Positions 61,384-64,000 of a DNA stretch of 64,000 nt are shown here, piece after piece. How positions within the stretch are numbered: position 1 is the stretch's first letter; each line of letters starts with the position of its first letter. The stretch comes from Oscillospiraceae bacterium (GTDB taxonomy: Bacteria; Bacillota; Clostridia; Saccharofermentanales; Saccharofermentanaceae). A model generated the notes under the pieces. It was not told the DNA's origin and did not search any database. It saw nothing but the letters and a program-made list of their open reading frames with translations. Location: positions 62,001-126,000 of the forward strand of contig CADAKH010000017.1 in NCBI GenBank assembly GCA_902788505.1. Reading direction: 5' to 3'. Made by a program: the position numbers and the translations under genes.

Positions 61384-62310
61384 TCACGATTCCCGGGACA
61401 TACGGGCCAAGTTAAATCTTACAATTATGGATAAGACACCGTCTTTTAATTCAGATTCTATCGTACCGCCATTTTTACCTATCAATTCCCTGGCGATCGA
61501 AAACCCGAGTCCGGTTGAAGCGCTTCCCTCATGTACTGTATAGTACCTGTCGAAAAGTTTTGCTGCCGAGACCGGAGTAAGCTCGGGTGCAGGATTACTG
61601 AACACGGCACATGCGGAATCGTCAAGACTGATGTAAAGCGATCCTTCTGCGTATTTTAATGCATTACTGATTATGTTCTCAAATATACGGTTGGCGCTTT
61701 TTGCGTCACATCTGATCAAAACAGGATGTTCCGGCAACACTATTTCAGGTTCTATCCCTTTTTTCTTGAAAGCAGCATAAAACGAAAGGATACACTCCTC
61801 CATCACTCTGCATATATCGATGGGGTCAGATTCATCTGTGTTTTTTTGCACCAAATAATTGGAAGGATCTGCGGAAGTACTGTATTTAAATAATTCATCT
61901 GCCAGTTCGCTTAATGACAGAGTGCGGCTTTTGATGCGCTCAAGATACTGTGCTTTGAGCTCTTCATCTTCTTCGTCCGCCATTAGATCCAGATATGAAT
62001 TGATAGCCGTAAGAGGCGTTCTTATATCATGAGAGATCCCCGTAACGGCTTCGGCGACTTTACGGTTGCCGTCAAGATATTCATTCCGTTCTTTCTGAAG
62101 ATTATCCAATTCCCTGTTAATAGTCTCAGCAGCCTTTACCGCGTGGAGATCAGTGGTTGTCAATGTTACAGGAACCTGTGTTCTGCCCTCAACCTGATCT
62201 TCAATGTCTGCCGTAAGTTCATCAAATCCGCGCCTTAACAGAACAATCTTAACGATTGCAAAGACAAGTGCGGCAGCCAAAACAATGCAAAGAACAATTA
62301 GTATTCTCAA
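61384..62310 (-). CDS. Sensor histidine kinase
   Basis: About 308 residues if a TTG at 62310 (ahead of RILIVLCIVLAAALVFAIV, with AAGGA 10 bases before) is the start; the frame is open to a TTG at 62400 inside the upstream permease gene. One membrane helix, a short linker, then the H-box ISHDIRTPLTAINSYL, the N-box FENIISNALKYA and the G-box STGLGFSIARELIG. No extracytoplasmic sensor domain. Placed after ABC permease genes, like the intramembrane-sensing kinases of bacitracin-type systems. Its response regulator and ATPase are presumably outside the window. Start uncertain. Confidence 0.9.
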   Translation of the reverse strand: MRILIVLCIVLAAALVFAIVKIVLLRRGFDELTADIEDQVEGRTQVPVTLTTTDLHAVKAAETINRELDNLQKERNEYLDGNRKVAEAVTGISHDIRTPLTAINSYLDLMADEEDEELKAQYLERIKSRTLSLSELADELFKYSTSADPSNYLVQKNTDESDPIDICRVMEECILSFYAAFKKKGIEPEIVLPEHPVLIRCDAKSANRIFENIISNALKYAEGSLYISLDDSACAVFSNPAPELTPVSAAKLFDRYYTVHEGSASTGLGFSIARELIGKNGGTIESELKDGVLSIIVRFNLARMSRES

Positions 62311-62368
62311 AGTAATCCGGTTCCTTATTTGATACCGACAATGATACCACAAGCATATAGCCTTATTA

Positions 62369-63511
62369 TCAGCATTGTATCTCCCGTTTTCTGAATACAA
62401 GGATACCTATTCCATTAGATATAAAAAGCCAGATCAACGAGCTTACACAGTTTACAGCGGCTATTCCATCCCGGTATATCAGATATGGCTGGCCATATAT
62501 ATTTTCCTGAGTCAGCAATTGTTTTGAAAGACCGGGATCAAAATAAATAATAGTAAGAAGGGTATTCTTAAGAAAGGGCTTCAGGGTGCTTTCTCCAACC
62601 ACACAGATCTCCTTACCTTTATAAAATGACCTGACATTGAATTCAGCCAGATCAAAGCTCCGGTCTAATGTGACCGGCGAATTCTCTTCTTTGATCTCAT
62701 TTAATGATTCAATGTATTCGCTGTCCACATTAACCGGCCCCTTTGACACTTCCAGAACAGATATCGGGATATATACAAATGGAAAGATCAGATTAACCGC
62801 GAGAATGAATCCCGCAACAAATGACGCTGTTTTTTTCAGGCTGACAAACAACACCATCAGACAAACAGATGTTATTACAAACATCAACAGAATTGAGAGC
62901 ATTACTATAGTAAAAACCACGGGAAGATATATTGGCGGTTTCCATCCGAAGCAAAATAATAAAACAGTAAGTATCAAAAAATTCAAGGCGGTTAATGCTG
63001 TTTCCAATAGGAAAGTCAATAACAAAGCTGAAACATAAACTGATGTTTTTTTGTGTCCGCTTGAAATATAATTCTTTACCGTTCCGTCACTGAACATTCT
63101 CCCGTAAAAAACCGGAATAAATATGACTATCAGCAACACAGGCATAAGAGTTATATTCGCCAAAGCTTTACATAAGATATCGATCTCATCATCTGCATAA
63201 TTAAAAGAACCTGTTAAGATCTCATCCACCTCATCGGAAACATGTCCGCACAAACCCTTATAAGCATCTGCAGCACTTATTCCCAGTCCTTCAAAGCGGT
63301 ATTGGCGGATATTTGCTCCGGATATCTCGATCTCCTGATCATAGAATTCCTCATGAATAACAATACCTGTTCTGTCTATGGAAATAAACTCCGCAGAACT
63401 TAGCATATTGTGATAGAAAAATATTGATGCGGTTATGAGCAAAGCTATAAGTGCCCATAACTCATATCCTCTGATAAGCCTGTAGATCATCCCCGCAATT
63501 ATCTTTTTCAT
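62369..63511 (-). CDS. ABC-2 type permease-like membrane protein
   Basis: 380 residues. An N-terminal helix, a large external segment (about residues 35-100), five further helices and a charged loop (EIKEENSPVTLDRSFDLAEF) before the last helix. It starts one base after the stop of the gene upstream and overlaps the kinase frame, so all three are one unit. It resembles ABC-2 export permeases; the substrate is unknown. Confidence 0.82.
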   Translation of the reverse strand: MKKIIAGMIYRLIRGYELWALIALLITASIFFYHNMLSSAEFISIDRTGIVIHEEFYDQEIEISGANIRQYRFEGLGISAADAYKGLCGHVSDEVDEILTGSFNYADDEIDILCKALANITLMPVLLIVIFIPVFYGRMFSDGTVKNYISSGHKKTSVYVSALLLTFLLETALTALNFLILTVLLFCFGWKPPIYLPVVFTIVMLSILLMFVITSVCLMVLFVSLKKTASFVAGFILAVNLIFPFVYIPISVLEVSKGPVNVDSEYIESLNEIKEENSPVTLDRSFDLAEFNVRSFYKGKEICVVGESTLKPFLKNTLLTIIYFDPGLSKQLLTQENIYGQPYLIYRDGIAAVNCVSSLIWLFISNGIGILVFRKREIQC

Positions 63512-63512
63512 T

Positions 63513-64000
63513 TTACGGGAACTCCTTCCTGCTTACAGACATAATGCCTGCGGCCGTGCTCAAAAGAATTACAGCCCCTGCTGCGGTTGTTTCGCTGTCA
63601 TGATCATATTTCTCATACAGATAATCATCTCTGTAAGGGATTGATTCATATACATTTTGAAGCACTTTACGTTTGATACCTCCGACATATTCGGGATTCT
63701 CATGCCATTCATATGTTTCGTTTTCTGCATCAATCAATACATAAGACCGGTACGGTTCACTAAGTGAAGTTATCAGTGCCGAAGAAGCAGACATAAGGGC
63801 AGGAACCAACAAAAGGGATATTATCAATCCAAACAGTTTCTTACTGAAAAAGAATTGGATCAACAGGTATACTGTCGTAAAAGATACACAGATGATGATT
63901 ACCCTGAGAAAAGCATATATCAGCATCTGATCCGGAATCACATTATTCTTATAAGGAACTGTCTTTGAATAGATAATGAACTCCAATCCTGCGATCAATA
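63513..64000 (-). CDS. ABC-2 type permease-like membrane protein (5' end cut by window edge)
   Basis: At least 161 residues, open to the right edge. Three or four membrane helices and an external segment (VLIDAENETYEWHENPEYVG), ending in MSVSRKEFP, close to the end of many ABC-2 permeases. Its ATG lies outside the window. It is probably the partner of the next permease. Confidence 0.72.
   Translation of the reverse strand, partial: LIAGLEFIIYSKTVPYKNNVIPDQMLIYAFLRVIIICVSFTTVYLLIQFFFSKKLFGLIISLLLVPALMSASSALITSLSEPYRSYVLIDAENETYEWHENPEYVGGIKRKVLQNVYESIPYRDDYLYEKYDHDSETTAAGAVILLSTAAGIMSVSRKEFP

Overview
The window reads as chromosome of an anaerobic, low-to-mid GC Firmicute of the class Clostridia. 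The evidence is a ferredoxin-linked 2-oxoacid oxidoreductase operon, the paired GlgC/GlgD form of ADP-glucose pyrophosphorylase, meso-diaminopimelate dehydrogenase, a DUF6465-like protein, strong GGAGG ribosome sites before most genes and the absence of outer-membrane genes. I cannot name a genus. Coding density is high. No phage, insertion sequence, CRISPR array, integrase or rRNA was found. There is one tRNA, tRNA-Ala(GGC).

Layout. 1-4250: glycogen synthesis operon glgB-glgC-glgD on the minus strand, with glgD cut by the window edge. 4251-6191: a diguanylate cyclase with a sugar-repressor-like sensor. 6356-9685: a phosphodiesterase and the four-gene Vor/Kor operon. 9716-18929: surface polysaccharide genes (three GT2 enzymes, one further transferase, two methyltransferases, a Wzx-like flippase) around the amino-sugar genes glmM and nagB. 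19101-21584: two zinc-ribbon proteins, one carrying an SPFH domain. 21713-26008: an ABC exporter, a P-loop protein and a CBS-type pyrophosphatase. 26085-28921: bioY under a probable BirA operator, an ATP-grasp protein and ddh. 28922-29563: the longest gene-free stretch. 29564-33269: ilvE, galM, tRNA-Ala, pepT. 33389-40561: a GH2 enzyme, a second diguanylate cyclase, an ABC exporter and a lone type IV-like pilin. 40622-47543: leuC-leuD-leuB-ppx-ppk1, closely packed. 47637-50077: an ABC-F protein and a lysine-rich DUF6465-like protein. 50314-54664: a Nat-like ABC system whose second permease is fused to a CPBP protease. 54661-58870: an FAD enzyme and a HAD, ECF-S, membrane protein, methyltransferase cluster. 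59040-64000: a YhaM-like nuclease, a LytTR/DUF3021 regulatory unit, and a histidine kinase with ABC permease genes running off the right edge.

The most unusual theme is histone-H1-like Lys/Ala/Pro-rich sequence in three unrelated contexts: the C-terminus of the glycogen branching enzyme, the N-terminus of polyphosphate kinase, and most of the DUF6465-like protein. Two of these make storage polymers, so a polyanion-binding or granule/nucleoid-tethering role is a reasonable but untested idea. Regulatory signals that can be read directly include a BirA-type operator over the bioY start, a 21-bp-spaced direct repeat upstream of the LytTR unit, two probable leaderless genes, and a family of look-alike intrinsic terminators whose G-U wobbles show which strand they serve.
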